A DNA stretch of 64,000 nucleotides from positions 8,536,088 through 8,600,087 of the forward strand of contig OZ026837.1 in assembly GCA_964023205.1 (NCBI GenBank), given 5' to 3'. The notes under the pieces are model-generated. The model saw nothing but the letters and a program-made list of their open reading frames with translations. It was not told the DNA's origin and searched no databases. Positions within the stretch are counted from its first letter, which is position 1. Each line of letters opens with the position of its first letter. Positions 1 through 12,289 of the stretch are shown here, in pieces. The DNA is from Lutraria lutraria (taxonomy: Eukaryota > Mollusca > Bivalvia > Venerida > Mactridae). A program made the translations under genes and the position numbers.

Positions 1-87
1 AATATATATGACGGTTCTGAACATATGAAAGGTAACAAGCATGGTCTTTGAGATAGGGAGCTTACTAACACTAGATACAAATTTTAC

Positions 88-201
88 CAGTTTCACAGAA
101 GGTGCCCGTATAACCAGAGGAACAAATGCATGTGAATGAGTTGAGTCCATTTGAACACTCTCCGCCATGATGGCATTCGACGTCCTGACATTCATCTATA
201 T
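88..201 (-). CDS. gene A exon 10: calcium-binding EGF-like module
   Basis: This 38-codon exon encodes one cbEGF module. It opens with DIDEC, has six cysteines in EGF spacing, and carries the Asp/Asn hydroxylation signature C-x-N-x4-F-x-C (CSNGLNSFTC). The acceptor is TTATCAG and the donor is G|GTAAAA, with phase 1 on both sides, so the Asp codon is split as in fibrillin-type cbEGF exons. It is the most 3' exon of gene A in the window and its donor points left, so the gene continues beyond the edge. In the family such modules bind calcium and stiffen rod-like extracellular proteins; that role is inferred here. Confidence 0.88.
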
Positions 202-469
202 CTGATAAAGGAGATCATACATGAAAATAATACATTTTAACTTATACTGGTGACTAAATTTAACATTTTGATATAATATTGTGCTAAAGAATTTGCTTCA
301 AATCAAGTCGATTATTTACACAATGGAAAGGAAGCCGATGGCGGTGTTTTCACATCACGATTTTAAATAAATAATATGACTTAAAATGATTTATCAGATG
401 TAGGACAAGGTGACGGGGAGCAGTAACAGGACAATTTATATATACAATATATAAAACATGTATACTGAC
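202..469 (-). other. intron of gene A
   Basis: This intron lies between two phase-1 EGF exons, with a GT donor at 469 and an AG acceptor at 202. No other feature is seen in it. A diverged copy of this intron is recognisable at 48915-49143 in locus B, which ties the two loci together. Confidence 0.75.
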
Positions 470-592
470 CTTCACATGTGAAACCATTGTCTGAGAGAAC
501 ATACCCACTTGGACATGTACAACTATAACTCCCCACATGATTCATACATCCGTTTGAACAACCAGATACATCCTCAGCACATTCATCTATAT
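470..592 (-). CDS. gene A exon 9: calcium-binding EGF-like module
   Basis: A 41-codon cbEGF exon begins DIDECAEDVSGC and has six cysteines and the hydroxylation signature CMNHVGSYSC. The acceptor is TTAATCAG and the donor is GAAG|GTCAGT; both splice sites are phase 1. Its 3' part survives as a broken copy at 49144-49180. Confidence 0.88.
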
Positions 593-1297
593 CTGATTAA
601 TTAAGGGTATAATTGTAAATACAATATTAAAGGCACGATAAGAAAGTCATGGATATGAAGCTACGTGGCTGGGTATCATAATGCAATTTGTCCTGTTTAT
701 TTCGTCTTGTTGACCATTTTATGAACTGCAATGTAATGCAAGCATTATTGTCAAATACCCTTCGACTAGAAGCTACATGCAAAGTCTGCGTTACAAATCA
801 AAGGCTATTACACCAGAATATAAAAATCTAGTCCATCGCAATGTTTTATGTTTTTTTTCGGATTTTGTTTCAAACGGACATCACAGCGAAGGAGATATTG
901 ACAAGGAAATTTCTATCCGACGGCTTCTCTTGAACAATTCAACCACATACATCAGTAACTAGAACATTCCGCTGAGTGACATAGCATGCTGTCTCACATA
1001 TCGCATACATATGCATTATTTTGAAATGATTATCACATGCCTGTATGGAAGTCTTTTTAAGTATCATAATTAGACAACGTTACTCCGTCCTACTAACATT
1101 TCTGCCTTTCTTTTTTTACTTTCCGCATGATTGCAAAAAAATGGATTGATTTCCATACTTAGCCAATGATAACGACATTTTGTCTTCGTTGCAAAGGTTT
1201 ATACTGTGAACACCATTGGAAGGCCTGGGATAATGGCCCGCTCATATCGTATACTGCAGTAACTGTTGTATTCGATTTTATAAGAAACAGAACTTAC
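593..1297 (-). other. intron of gene A, no further feature
   Basis: This is a 705 bp AT-rich intron. The short reading frames inside it lack coding character, and I see no repeat or RNA gene in it. Confidence 0.6.
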
Positions 1298-1411
1298 CAT
1301 GGCATTCAGATCCGTTGATTAGTCGATAACCGGATTTACAATCACACTGATATGATCCTTGTTCATTCAAACAAAGTTGATCACATGGTGAAGCTGCGCA
1401 CTCGTCTATAT
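1298..1411 (-). CDS. gene A exon 8: calcium-binding EGF-like module
   Basis: A 38-codon cbEGF exon begins DIDECAASPC, has six cysteines, and contains the signature CLNEQGSYQC. The donor CATG|GTAAGTT is close to consensus and the acceptor is GATACAG. Both ends are phase 1, so it could be skipped or duplicated without shifting frame, a typical property of EGF exon arrays. Confidence 0.88.
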
Positions 1412-1561
1412 CTGTATCAATAATGGCAACGTATAGCTTATAGAATATTTAAATAATGCAGATTGTGAAAGCACATATGAATATGAATTACTCTATAGCA
1501 GATTGCGTCAGCGATTATCAAATAATGATTCAATGGTATATTCTGCTGGCAATGAAGTACT

Positions 1562-1737
1562 TTTCCCTTGGGCTAAACGTAGCCAGGGTATCTGCGTCTT
1601 TTGAAGCATTAACGGTGGATAAAGACACCAGGCGTTCACCTGGATAGCACCATCGACCTTTCGTGAGGCAGTTGGACAGCTTCCATGTTCTTTTTGTAGT
1701 CCCGGGTGGGATTTGAACTCATGGTCGTGGGTGACTG
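1562..1737 (-). repeat. tRNA-derived SINE fragment in a gene A intron
   Basis: Read on the minus strand, the region near 1710-1730 has a B-box-like stretch (GAGTTCAAATCCCACC). It is followed by a central segment (GGAAGCTGTCCA ... TATCCAGGTG) that also occurs in the plus-strand SINE at 19771-20000. The 3' part ends near the shared ACCCTGGCT tail. The tRNA head is incomplete, so this is a decayed copy. The central segment recalls the conserved domain of mollusc V-SINE-type elements; that family name is from memory and untested. Confidence 0.55.
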
Positions 1738-2225
1738 ATGATAACTATTCAGAAACAAAAACCACTCGGACCAAGTGTTTTCCAAGTTGTTTTCCAGTTT
1801 ACTAGACAGCTGTCATCGCAGACTCGCAATAGTTATACAGGGTTATAAGTTATGTGCAACAGTATCTGAGTTATTTGCAATATGTTTTCTAACATTTCGC
1901 AGCAACGTTCTCTTAAGCTCGTTAGTTACTGTGCTATATATTCTAAATAAGGGAATCTACTGGGAAGGGTAATTGTAACCGTTTTCGAAACATTTCGGAT
2001 TTACGGATTGTTTTAATATGTTTTTAATACACCTTTTCTGTCTATCTTTTAAAATATTGCCCTTATTTACCTTGGTTTCATGCACTATCTCAATTTTAAT
2101 TGTTCATATTTTACATATTACTTTAAGAACTCAACAAAATAATTGTGCGTTAGATTGTAGAGGAAATATCCCTGATAAAAGGTTGCTGATGTTTGTGTAA
2201 GTGTATACAAAAATGAATTGTTTAC

Positions 2226-2342
2226 CCAGGCATCTATCACCGTCTCTATCATAGCCTGCATCACAACTACAATTGTAGGACCCAATAGTGTTATGACAGT
2301 GTACTTCACATGTTGCAATACCACCTGAACACTCGTCTATAT
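2226..2342 (-). CDS. gene A exon 7: calcium-binding EGF-like module
   Basis: A 39-codon cbEGF exon begins DIDECSGGIATC and has six cysteines and the signature CHNTIGSYNC. The acceptor is CTTTGTAG and the donor is CTGG|GTAAAC. Both ends are phase 1. The 814 bp intron on its 3' side (1412-2225) holds the SINE fragment at 1562-1737 and nothing else I can support. Confidence 0.88.
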
Positions 2343-2634
2343 CTACAAAGATGATGTTAATACCGGATAATTGGCGTTTTGTGATAACCTTTCAATATCT
2401 TTTGAATAGATTGAACTTTATGTTTCAACAACAACAACAAAAAAATAACCAACAAAGTCACTTTAAAGGCTTCGTGCCGTTGATAATTGTTAATGAAAGC
2501 CATATATTATAATATATTACTCCCTTGGGGTCTCGCTCATTAAGATAATCAATGCATGTATCTGAAATAAAAGAAAATCTAGCGAAATACATAGAAAAGT
2601 TTAAAACACATTTATAAAGACAAACAAAACCTAC

Positions 2635-2757
2635 CGAAACATGTAGCATCATCGATTCCTAACCAGTAACCTGTATCACATGAACACTGGTATGATCCAA
2701 TAGTATTCACGCATCCTTGAGAGCAAGCTGATGTTCCGAGCTGGCATTCATTTTTAT
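2635..2757 (-). CDS. gene A exon 6: calcium-binding EGF-like module
   Basis: A 41-codon cbEGF exon begins DKNECQLGTSAC and has six cysteines and the signature CVNTIGSYQC. Asp-x-Asn-Glu replaces Asp-Ile-Asp-Glu at the calcium site, which still provides acidic or amide ligands. The acceptor is TTCAG-like and the donor is TTTCG|GTAGGTT, phase 1 on both sides. The intron to the next exon is 292 bp. Confidence 0.87.
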
Positions 2758-3133
2758 CTGAAGATGCAGGAAATGATGGATCGAAATACATTCAGAAATG
2801 AACGTAAATATTCATATATATGATTATTGTTACAATAATGATGTTAGTGTTGGATGGTTTTGCGTAAGGGGACTTGTTTTTGTAGGTGTTTTCATTTTCT
2901 AGGAACTACTTTCTTATTATTTACTATTGTCATTTTTGAAAAAGATACTTAATTATTATTAAATATTTAACGCATTTTCTTGTCTATTTCAGATTTTTAC
3001 TGTCGCTTGATTTATCAATCGTTAGTGTTGAACTTGAATGGTTATGATATTTCATTCTGTAAAAGTAATATAAAGGTTGTGCTTGCAAATGTAAGTTGAT
3101 AGATTTAAAATGTTTTGTGATGAAATATCTTGC

Positions 3134-3250
3134 CAATGCATGAAGATCCACTGCTGTAATATCCGGAACGACAATTACACTCAAAAGAACCATCTGTGTT
3201 GGTACAATTATGAGAACATCCTCCATTGTTTGATGTACATTCATTGACAT
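3134..3250 (-). CDS. gene A exon 5: calcium-binding EGF-like module with a GC donor
   Basis: A 39-codon cbEGF exon begins [12 protein letters not shown] and has six cysteines and the signature [10 protein letters not shown]. The acceptor is TATGTTACAG. At its 3' end the phase-1 boundary expected after the last Cys-Ile-Gly falls on G|GCAAGA instead of GT. Reading on gives only GKIFHHKTF and then a stop. A GC-AG intron is therefore the simplest model, and the next exon continues in phase 1. Confidence 0.85.
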
Positions 3251-3905
3251 CTGTAACATATTGATATAAATGTATTGAATTGGTACAGATCATATAAATT
3301 TCTGTAGATGCAAGTATTTAAGATGATATACAAAATTATTTCGTTATAAGACAATAATTATAGTTAAATGACACTTCTGGATGTAACATTGCTGGGTGCG
3401 AATATGTTTTCCTTTCTTTTGTAATATAATGGATGTGTGGTTAATCTGGAGTGATCCAAAATGCAGCAACAAATTTGCACGTGCCCATCAGCCGTTTATT
3501 GTCTTTAGCCAAGGGGGCTAGCGCGTTGCACGGACCAAAACACGTGTATCATATATATACCTATACAAGGGTTACAACTTCCGAAATGAGGTTTCGCACC
3601 AAGTTGTTTTAACACTGTGTAACATTTTCAAAAAACGCTCAGATTTCTAATAATTGGTGTCTACAGATAGCTCACATATTATACTGCACAATACCGATAA
3701 GTTTTACATCGAATTTAAATCATTGAAGCAGATAGTTTATCTTTGCCACAGAATAATAGTGAATTGGTTTACTCCGTCGCCGCCTCGCAACACAAAATTG
3801 GTCTGAATTATCATACTAAATACACATTTAAACACTAGGGACATTAGGAATAACAACGCATGCTAATCTTAAATAACACTAAACTGCACTTATTCATCGT
3901 AAAAA

Positions 3906-4126
3906 TATAATCCGGGAATGTTCTATTCAAATGCAATTTGCAAAGTCTTCGACTCCGTCATACATTTCAACCTTGCTACGTCATTAAGATTCTGAGTGGT
4001 TCAACCAATGAAACGTCTGCTTTCAAACAATTACAGGGAAAAGGTCATGGAATCATAATATTTGAATATTTTAGTCTACGCGACAATGTTGTTATTTGCA
4101 CGTGAGTAGAACATTCCCGGATTATA
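3906..4126. repeat. small fold-back/MITE-like element
   Basis: The ends are inverted repeats: TATAATCCGGGAATGTTCTA at the left, and the same 20 bases on the other strand at the right, followed by Y-TCA in both. The 221 bp body has no coding potential. The outermost TATA could include a TA target duplication, but this cannot be fixed without other copies. Confidence 0.6.
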
Positions 4127-4397
4127 CTTTGACGTTGAAGTGACCCCGACTTGCAATTGGCCTATAGCATGCATACATTCATCATTTGAGAGTGCCATTG
4201 TGACGTTGGCGTCAATTCAAAACAATTTTTTACACTGGCGAATAAATTGTCAATACATGGAAAGCATAAACAACTTCAAATTTATACCACAGTTGACTCA
4301 AACTGACCAATCACAGGACAGAAAAAGTGTTTTCTAAAATACGTAGATCACAGTTAGCCGTTGGAAAAACATTCAGTATTACCTGTGGTCTAAGTCA

Positions 4398-4473
4398 GAT
4401 AGATCTCTCATAACTGTTGACTATGAAATCTACGGCTCTAAATTTCATAGACAACAGTTACTCGTGATCTATC
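4398..4473. repeat. near-perfect inverted repeat (hairpin)
   Basis: Two 32-base arms (4398-4429 and 4442-4473) pair with about five mismatches around a 12-base spacer. The shared cores are GATAGATC and AACTGTTG. No TSD or coding sequence is visible. Confidence 0.6.
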
Positions 4474-4682
4474 CTATACATATACGCTGCGCAATGCACG
4501 TGAAATTCGTGCTTACCGTGACTGCTCAACCGAGGCGTATCGCTTTCCTGTGTTGTAAGAATAATTAATTAAAATTTGAGTGTAAGATGTAGAATAAAAC
4601 CGGTTTTAGGAAAATCGCTCAAAGTTGTAGCAGTATTGTATATATCAATATATGTGTGCATATATTGACAGTGGTGTAAATC

Positions 4683-4870
4683 GGCCCGATTAACGCAGTT
4701 GGTAGAGCATCTGACTTGCAAGTAGGTGGTCGCAAGCTCGAGACCCACATCGGGTACATTCTTTTCCTCCGCCTATTAAAGTTGGTGCTGTGATCGTGAA
4801 ACTAGTCTTAGAATCCTAGAGCTGGAGTGAAGCAAAGATCTGGTTAATCTAAAGAGCCTGTGGTAATCGC
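4683..4870 (+). repeat. tRNA-derived SINE
   Basis: The first 74 bases look like a tRNA: an acceptor half CCCGAT pairs with ATCGGG, an A-box-like AGTTGGTAGAGC is followed by an anticodon-loop-like CTTGCAA, and a B-box-like stretch CTCGAGACCC follows. The D-stem and T-stem no longer pair, so it is not a working tRNA gene. A non-tRNA tail runs to about 4870. Confidence 0.55.
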
Positions 4871-4954
4871 GATAATTTACATTGAAAACAAAATGCAGAG
4901 GAATGCAGTATGTAATACAGTACATGTACAAATAATTTGGCTGTGATATTCAAC

Positions 4955-5025
4955 GGCCCGATTAGCTCAGTTGGTAGAGCATCTGGCTTGTAGGATGTAG
5001 GATGGAGTCCAATGTTGTTTATCTA
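4955..5025 (+). repeat. truncated tRNA-derived SINE head
   Basis: The segment starts GGCCCGATTAGCTCAGTTGG, the same head as the copy at 4683 but with a better A box. It loses similarity in the anticodon region, so only the 5' part remains. Confidence 0.5.
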
Positions 5026-6984
5026 CAAATGAATAGGAGGAAACCTTAAACAATAATTATATAAGGGAAATTCAATTATTTCGAGGCGTTGTTGAAATTG
5101 TTCGTAGATAATATTGCGCTAATGTCTAATACAATCAGTGGTCATCAAAACAATTAAATTCTCTTAACACATTCTGCATTGATTATAAATTGACAGTAAA
5201 TACTGAAGAAACAAAAATACTAGTTTATAGGAGCTACTCTCCTATAGGTATGCACCACAATTTTCTACTTACAATACAGTGACGTCTCATACATCCGCGT
5301 CAAAAAGTAGTATCACTTGTTGTATGAGTATACATAGCAGACTTTGCAGTTTTGATAAAACTTGGAGATATACTGCAGGATTCTGTTGATTTTGAAAGCA
5401 AGGGGAATATTTGGGCAAATTTAATTTAAACTCAGTCTGTAAAACTAACAAGTATGATAGTTAAGTATTCATCCAGAGAGATTACATAACGACACATGGT
5501 TAAAAGTGCAGTATACAATACAACAGATGGTTTATATATTAACTTTATACAGACCAAAGCGCTAATGGCACTGAATTTGTTTAGGTTTAAAAATGAGCAG
5601 TAGCTAGTTGTTTCTCACTGAATGTCATAACTTTCAGCATTAGAAATAGAAATATTACTTCCAGACAAAAAGTTGAAAGGTGGGCATGTAGCTTTTCTAT
5701 GGTAATTGTGGTTAATTGGCTTAAAGATGTACATTGTGTCAAGACTATGTTATACTTGACCTTCAAATTCTAACTCATAATGAGGATAACACATGTCTTT
5801 ATTTTTTAGGGATGGTTTTATCAAACACATTTAAACTTCGCTCCTAACAGTATTCTCAGTGTTTTGGTTAAAAAGGTTACCTATGCTGGTGTATCAATTT
5901 ACAAATATATTGACATTGTACAAAATGGCTGATGATATGGCTGTAAAAGAAAAAAGGCATTTATTTATATTTTTGCAATGTTTACAATATTTGATGGCAA
6001 CCTAAGCTCAATCATGTTAATCAATGAATTATGAGGTCTAAAGAAATATTGTACCATGTGTTGCATGTAAAGTATTTCTCAATGTAAATATTACAAGCTG
6101 CAATAATGCAGTCATTGGATACCACGGTAGACTCACAATGTTCATAGTGCATCTAAACGTGCTATGAGATATTAGATCAATCGTAATAGTAATAACAAAT
6201 GCTCAAGTTTCTAATCTATACTGAATAATTTAATTCTACGTCTTAATTATTCTTCGAAACTCTTGGGCTATCGCAATACATCAACGTGACTGCCGCGTAT
6301 GCCACGTACTCACGAAATGAAAAACTGAGGGAATTAGAATACCAACATAATACACGGTAATCCACAATCATCGTTCTTACATGAACAAGAACTTAACTAA
6401 CGATATACAACAGAGTAAAATACAAAATAACGCAACAGTTTACGTGATTAATATGCATACATACGCACAATAAATAATTAAACATAGATATCCTCAAATA
6501 TTGATACATCGCAGTTACACAAATAGTAGATATGTAAAATTATGTTATAATATGCTATCATATTAGGATATCCTATGTTATGAAAATTAGGTCACAGATG
6601 TAAGACTTAAATCATAAAAAATGGTTTCGGCCATGTCTGGGCAAACAAGTCAATAGTAAATACTAAGTTGTTTTTATTTAATTATACAAACAACCTTAAC
6701 GTAACGGGATTGGCTAAAATCGCACAAAAAATAAAAACAAATAGTTTAAGTTATTTACAAAGAATGAATATCACACTTTAATACTAAGCAACAAAAAGTT
6801 CTAACCGAACAAGCAAAAATGGTGTTTTATTGCGATAAATGCTGCACCTCTTTATCGACTTTTCCTTATCACCGTTTCGATCACTAACGTAATGTGCATT
6901 GTATTGGTACGATGTTATACTATTAATTCGTTAATGATAACAATTTGTTATTATATCTTACTAGACCAAAAAGGGCTAGATTTC

Positions 6985-7075
6985 AATTATTTAACCGTAA
7001 ACATTTGCGATTTTGATTGGCTATCAAAATTGAATGGGATGCGTCAAATTCGTTGATTTCATGAGACGATAATGT
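6985..7075. repeat. dispersed segment shared (inverted) with 62320-62405
   Basis: The reverse complement of this stretch matches 62320-62405. Both share TATCGTCTCATGAAAT, TCAATTTTGAT and AAAATCGCAAATGTTTACGG in the same order. It is non-coding. Confidence 0.5.
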
Positions 7076-8317
7076 TCCAACACTTCAATTGTCAATTGCT
7101 CAGCTTTAAAAACAACACGGTAGGTGTCATTTTCGAATTAACATTGTCGTCTTATTTGATGACGGATTTCAAAGCGGTTTTCAGTATTTCAGTAATATCT
7201 AGGGAACCGTGCCTCAGAATTTTGATACTTGTTTTCTTTTATCTATGGCGTATAACGTAATAAACAGCGGGGTTCTGGGTACGGAATTTCTTTAAAGTCA
7301 AATTGGAGAAGTGAAATTACAGATAATAACAAATCATATTTTTACAAAGATTTGAAATTTAATTTTTGCAAGGAATCCTATTTGTCAGTAGTTGAAATGC
7401 TTAAAATTCCGAACATGTTTGGCAATTTTCCGATTTCTTGCACATAATTTTATGATTGAAAAGGGTAGACAATATGATACTTCTAGAAAAAATAGAGTTT
7501 GTGCATATTGTTAAATAGTTGTGGACGATGAGTTTTATTTTGTTTGATTTATATGTCCGTTGTATGCTAACATTCGCACTAAACATTAAAACAAAAAATA
7601 CAGACTATCTAATCCTACCAACCCACTTAAAATTTTGTCAACTTATGTCATTGACTGAAGATATTAGAAATCTTCCATTGTATATATTCTATTCATTTAA
7701 GAAAAGGAACACTTTTTACTTGACCTAGAGGCATAGCTACCAGTAATAAATACTTTTCGTAAATAAATATAAATTCCATTCAAATATACGTTCATTGCTC
7801 TGTCATTGGATATATCTATTATATATTACTCTGCACTGTTGTTGTATAAATGTAACCTTTTATGTTATTTCATTGTAAAATTCGATGGCATGTACATAGT
7901 ATATATGTGTATCGGCCTGTTACCTTACATATTCACAGATAAAGTTTCAAGTTTCTATTAAGAAGATTTTCAAAGATTTTTCTATTGGTTGCCATGGCAT
8001 CCAGACTTTTGGATGGAACTTGATTACTTGAACTGCTTTGAAAGGGGACCACCCAATGATCATCCATGCACGACGGACGCAAGCTCTCATTGAGCACATT
8101 GTGCTCTGGTGAGCTAAAACAGCGCATATTGAACAAATTTCACATGAGTGAAAACAGCTATTTCATGTGCCATGGCGTTGTGGCAACGTTTGGCGTTATC
8201 ACGTAAAAAGTAACATGTCAAAACAACAAACACCATGTTTTTCAAATGTCTGCCGCGAAAATTCGTGACTCATTTTTCAATACACCGTAGTTTTATTTCA
8301 AATAAGTTGATGTTCAT

Positions 8318-8630
8318 CTGTTGTTTTACGGTCCATTCTACAGTTATGGTCATTTCGGGGCCTTCAAAGGGAGAAAGGGAGAGCAGATAAAGGAGTACAG
8401 GGCATTTTATATACCTAATCTTATTTCGGATAGTTTTCCTGATCCTTTATCGAGCTTTATACATCTGCTTCCTGTGATTTTCTAAACAAAGTACTTGGCC
8501 TGGTAATTGGTATGGGGAAAAGGTTCCCAGAAAAATTGGAAGGAGGGTACGAAATTCGAACCACATACACTGTACTTTTGATCTGTGGGCCAGCGTGTTA
8601 CCATTAGATCATCATTCCATCCCAGTTTTA
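8318..8630 (-). repeat. tRNA-derived SINE, minus strand
   Basis: On the minus strand it begins GGATGGAATGATGATCTAAT and has a B-box-like GGTTCGAATTTC about 55 bases later. It runs through a body of about 240 bases to the tail CCGAAATGACCATAACTG followed by a GACCGTAAAAC motif. The head, without the body, recurs in the duplicated segments at 49187-49232 and 54978-55022. Confidence 0.55.
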
Positions 8631-8761
8631 TTTAAAAAAACAACAACATTGTTTATCGTCAAATTCGCTTAGCACGTATCTTGTGCTTGTTAATAAACCA
8701 TACTTTCTGAATACACCTTGTATCACTAGTTTCATTATGCTCGTATAATACATGTACATAC

Positions 8762-8884
8762 CAATACACGATATCTGATCAGTGTTGAGAGTGTAACCAG
8801 TCCTACATGTGCAATAGTAAGAACCACCTGTGTTGACACAGTTGTGTTGACAGCCTTGAGTATCTGTTGCACATTCGTCAATAT
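8762..8884 (-). CDS. gene A exon 4: calcium-binding EGF-like module
   Basis: A 41-codon cbEGF exon begins DIDECATDTQGC and has six cysteines and the signature CVNTGGSYYC. The donor is ATTG|GTATGTAC and the acceptor is ATTCAG, phase 1 on both sides. This exon and its flanks (8570-9190) have diverged copies at 49187-52150 (exon split by a transposon), 53329-53770 (exon intact) and 60958-60986 (fragment). Confidence 0.88.
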
Positions 8885-11283
8885 CTGAATTCGAATGAAA
8901 ATCAATTTATTAACCAACCACAAAACGCTTTTAGGAAAGAAATAATATGTGCAAATTTTCGATACGGGCATATCTTCAGCGAAACTATTTTTAAGCCTTC
9001 AAGTTTTACTCAATCGACTCCAGGGGTAAAAAAGGTCATTGTGTTTCTTTTATCACCATCGTTTGATAATGGTAACCAACAAAATGACGGGCCATACGGA
9101 TGGAGTAAATGAACGTTAAACCGTCAATAGTTACTCCCCCCTACTGCAAGGGTATTCAAACTCATTCATTTGATTAAATGAAATCTGTAATTTAAAACAT
9201 CATATTTATGATTTCAACGAATCATGGTCGTGTTTTATAATAAAGCAACGTTCATATCTAAGATGCTGTCGCCTCTTACTCTCATACACACATGATATAT
9301 TCCTACGTAGCTGTTGAATATTATGAAATTGATCTTAATGCAAAGCAAGTAATGGCATAGTTCATCAACTATATATTTATTGTTATTATCAAATAAATTA
9401 TCCCCATATAGTAGCATTTCTCGAATACCATGAAGTTTTTGTATGAATATAAATAAATAAGCGACAGAGACCAGTCCAGTGGGTTGTTAGTACATTTAGT
9501 TATGATACTGAAAATGTCTTTACTGCAGCATATGCTCCTCTGTAATAGTTCTTATATCGATAATTAATATAATTTTCTACGTTTAATCTAGCGAATTAGG
9601 AGAAAATTATTTCCCTGGTTATGACGTAGCTTCATATACGGTTTGATTAGGACGGGATAATGCACGGGTTTTACGGGCGGATTAATTATTGAAAAATTAT
9701 TCAGCGTTGAGACAGCGACCAGTACACAGGTATTCAATTTATATTAAATTGACAAGCAGATCAAAATTTTCCTCAGAAGCAAGTTATGTATACCATTTGT
9801 AAATGTTTATTTGGTGACACTGTTATCATGTATAATAATGTCCGTCAGAGACAATCATTGTTGATATCATTATAGAAACATTATCATGATTGATTAATGT
9901 TCAGTTTGAATTGTTTTAACTGTCAGAAGTTATATCAAGAATGAAGCCCAACATTTCGCGACAGACATTTGATAAATGGCCACAGTTTTCCAGAGTAAAA
10001 ATCTCTGTTTTTTACTGGGCGAGTCTGTTTCGCATATTGATAAAACTTTGTGCATAAGAATGTTGAATAACACAAGGAATACAAATATATTTGATATTGA
10101 ATAATTTAATTAACTATATTAAGATGGTATAATCATATTTAGAGGATAAGTAAATGTTTAAACATGGTTTCTCATTTTCGAACTTTAAATGTATATGCTA
10201 TTATCATAATTATTATAACGAGTTTATAATGGTTGCATGTCTCAAACTCTACAAACAAATTAAAAAATGTTCAATGATAATTTGTTGTTTAGTATATTAA
10301 GTAGAGAAAGTAGGACGGGCTGTTGTTGCGCTTTTACATATATAGCAATGTTAAGACACTATCTTCAAATGGTTTCTTTGAAACATGATGTTTTCTCCTT
10401 TTTTGGCACAAGCTGTTGTCTTCAGCACGTATCTTGAAAGAAACGAATATTGAACCGTTAAAAACTGCAATGTATCCATTGAGGGTCACAATCACAACAC
10501 CCTTACTCTGTTTCTTCCATTTCTTCATCTCCCTCGTATGACTCAGGGATATCGAACGTGCCCGGAACTTCGTCAATGAAACAAGACTTCCTGCGCTCCA
10601 TATTCGTTGCTCAGAAATGAGTTGATTGACTGCCGTTTTTTATAGGCTGACGGGATCCTTTTCCATATCATCGAACGTTCAAAATTCATTACCGAAACTG
10701 TTCATCATGGCTTTCCCGTAGATGATTTTAATTTTTGTGAACACTGTTTCTAGTTTGTATCTATTCAATGATTAACAAGAAACTGTCACAAATAGTGTAT
10801 CCCCAGCTGCGGGAGCATTTTTGCTTATTTTGTTTTAAAAAAGAGGAAAAAAAACAAAAGGAAATGTAGTGAATAACTGTATTTATGTATGCCGTGACAT
10901 TTCTTCCTGTCAAAATATGTCAAACAAATTCCACACTGAATCTTCCTCCTCTAGCCTTTTATCTTGTTTATTCTTACTCTTGGGGTCTAGGAAAGTAACT
11001 CTTGAAGGCCTAGAATTTGTTCCTCCGAAGATCTGCCTTAGTCTATGGTTTGCCATCCAATAACATATAACCCCACCCGTTTTACAGTTCTCGCTTTTTT
11101 CTACAGTGACTATTAGTTAATTGTAGTTGTTTATAACTTCTGATTTTGCGTTGATTTTGGGCTGCTCTTATGGATCACTTTCCTTTAAAATTCGTAGCAT
11201 TACTTTCATTTTGTTGTCTATATCAAGCAATAAAGAAATAATGAGGCTTATTCCGATCATAAAACTATCTTTGTAAGACTTAC
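8885..11283 (-). other. 2.4 kb intron of gene A
   Basis: The first 300 bases next to the exon are conserved in the duplicated copies at 51834-52150 and 53455-53770. The end around 10,970-11,280 is conserved at about 61,230-61,470. Between 9,420 and 10,900 I see no repeat. A 32-codon minus-strand open frame at about 10,503-10,601 is unrecognised and probably chance. Confidence 0.6.
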
Positions 11284-11382
11284 CTGTACACCTCGGAGGT
11301 GAATATCCAGTAATACAACTACACACACCAGGTGAGGAGCATGTTCCATCATTCAAACAACTTTCAAATCCAGAACACATCG
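11284..11382 (-). CDS. gene A exon 3: short EGF-like module
   Basis: This 33-codon exon carries a compact EGF module without the calcium-binding Asp-x-Asp-Glu. It has six cysteines and ends CITGYSPPRC, matching the EGF 'CxxGYxxxxC' close. The acceptor is AAACTTAG and the donor is ACAG|GTAAGT. It enters with two bases and leaves in phase 1, which joins correctly to the exons on either side. Its duplicate at 61474-61572 differs at a minority of residues, which supports a protein-coding history. Confidence 0.86.
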
Positions 11383-12289
11383 CTAAGTTTAAAGAAACAC
11401 GTATGTATGAATTATATGTTGCGAAAAAAATGCAATCCGTCAGCTACGTCATACAGTGACGCATGTTAAACAGTCTACCGGAAAAATTGACTCTGATTTC
11501 TTATTGACAAATCTTGTTATAAATCTCTAGCGTATTTTCTCTACAATTATCTCTATTTGTATTTATTTTTGTTTTTATGCAACCATTTACAGACAACATG
11601 TAGACGTACAACGTTTATTTTGTGTACTTATTCGGAAAATGTAGCCATTTTACATTAGGTCATTTTTTCTGGATTATTCATTTCATTAACTAAAGGTTAT
11701 CACCCATAATGTCCAAAATTACTATCACAAAATGGAGCGGACTAAAGTTTGGAACCTTTTTTCATTTTATTTTCTTTTATAATTTCCTACGATAGAAAAT
11801 GATTTACAGTGATGTAAAAAAGTGAAAATCCAGTGAGATATTGCATAGAAGTCTGTGAGTCGACCATTTTCCAGAGATTAAAGAAAAAGAGATCTATTTT
11901 AAAGAAAACCCACGGTAGAAAGATGCAAAAACATAATTATATCAATCTAATTTGATAAAGAAACATATTAGACACCGTGCAATATCTTCAGAATTTTTTT
12001 TTTCTAATTATCAATAAGCGCACAAACTCTTACATTATTTTTATTAAATGTGTTGCAAAATGAACTAATGTATCTAGGGTAATTATCAAACAAATGGAGA
12101 TAATTGGGTAGTACCGATTTTAGTAGCAAAAATTAGTCTTATGGACATAATACCTTAAGACTACATATGAATGACAATTGGTTCAATGAAGCTGTTTGAT
12201 TTTTATCCAAGGTGTAAACATGTACTAATGGAACGTTCCGTTCATACTTCTGCTGTTCAGATGTGCAAATATTTATAAATGAAACTTAC

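Larger units (their letters stand above)
3251..8761 (-). other. 5.5 kb intron of gene A
   Basis: This is the largest intron of the model. It contains two fold-back elements (3906-4126 and 4398-4473), two SINE copies (4683-4870, 4955-5025), a dispersed segment (6985-7075) and a minus-strand SINE (8318-8630). About 5030-6980 and 7080-8310 show only AT-rich unique-looking sequence with short non-coding reading frames. Confidence 0.6.

Noticed and set aside
4683..4756. Functional tRNA gene (Ala-like TGC loop)
   Set aside because: The D-stem and T-stem do not pair and a SINE body follows; similar heads elsewhere are truncated.
10503..10601. Short acidic minus-strand frame beginning MERRKSCFIDEV
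   Set aside because: At 32 codons it is not conserved in the locus B counterpart and lies inside an intron of gene A; there is too little evidence.
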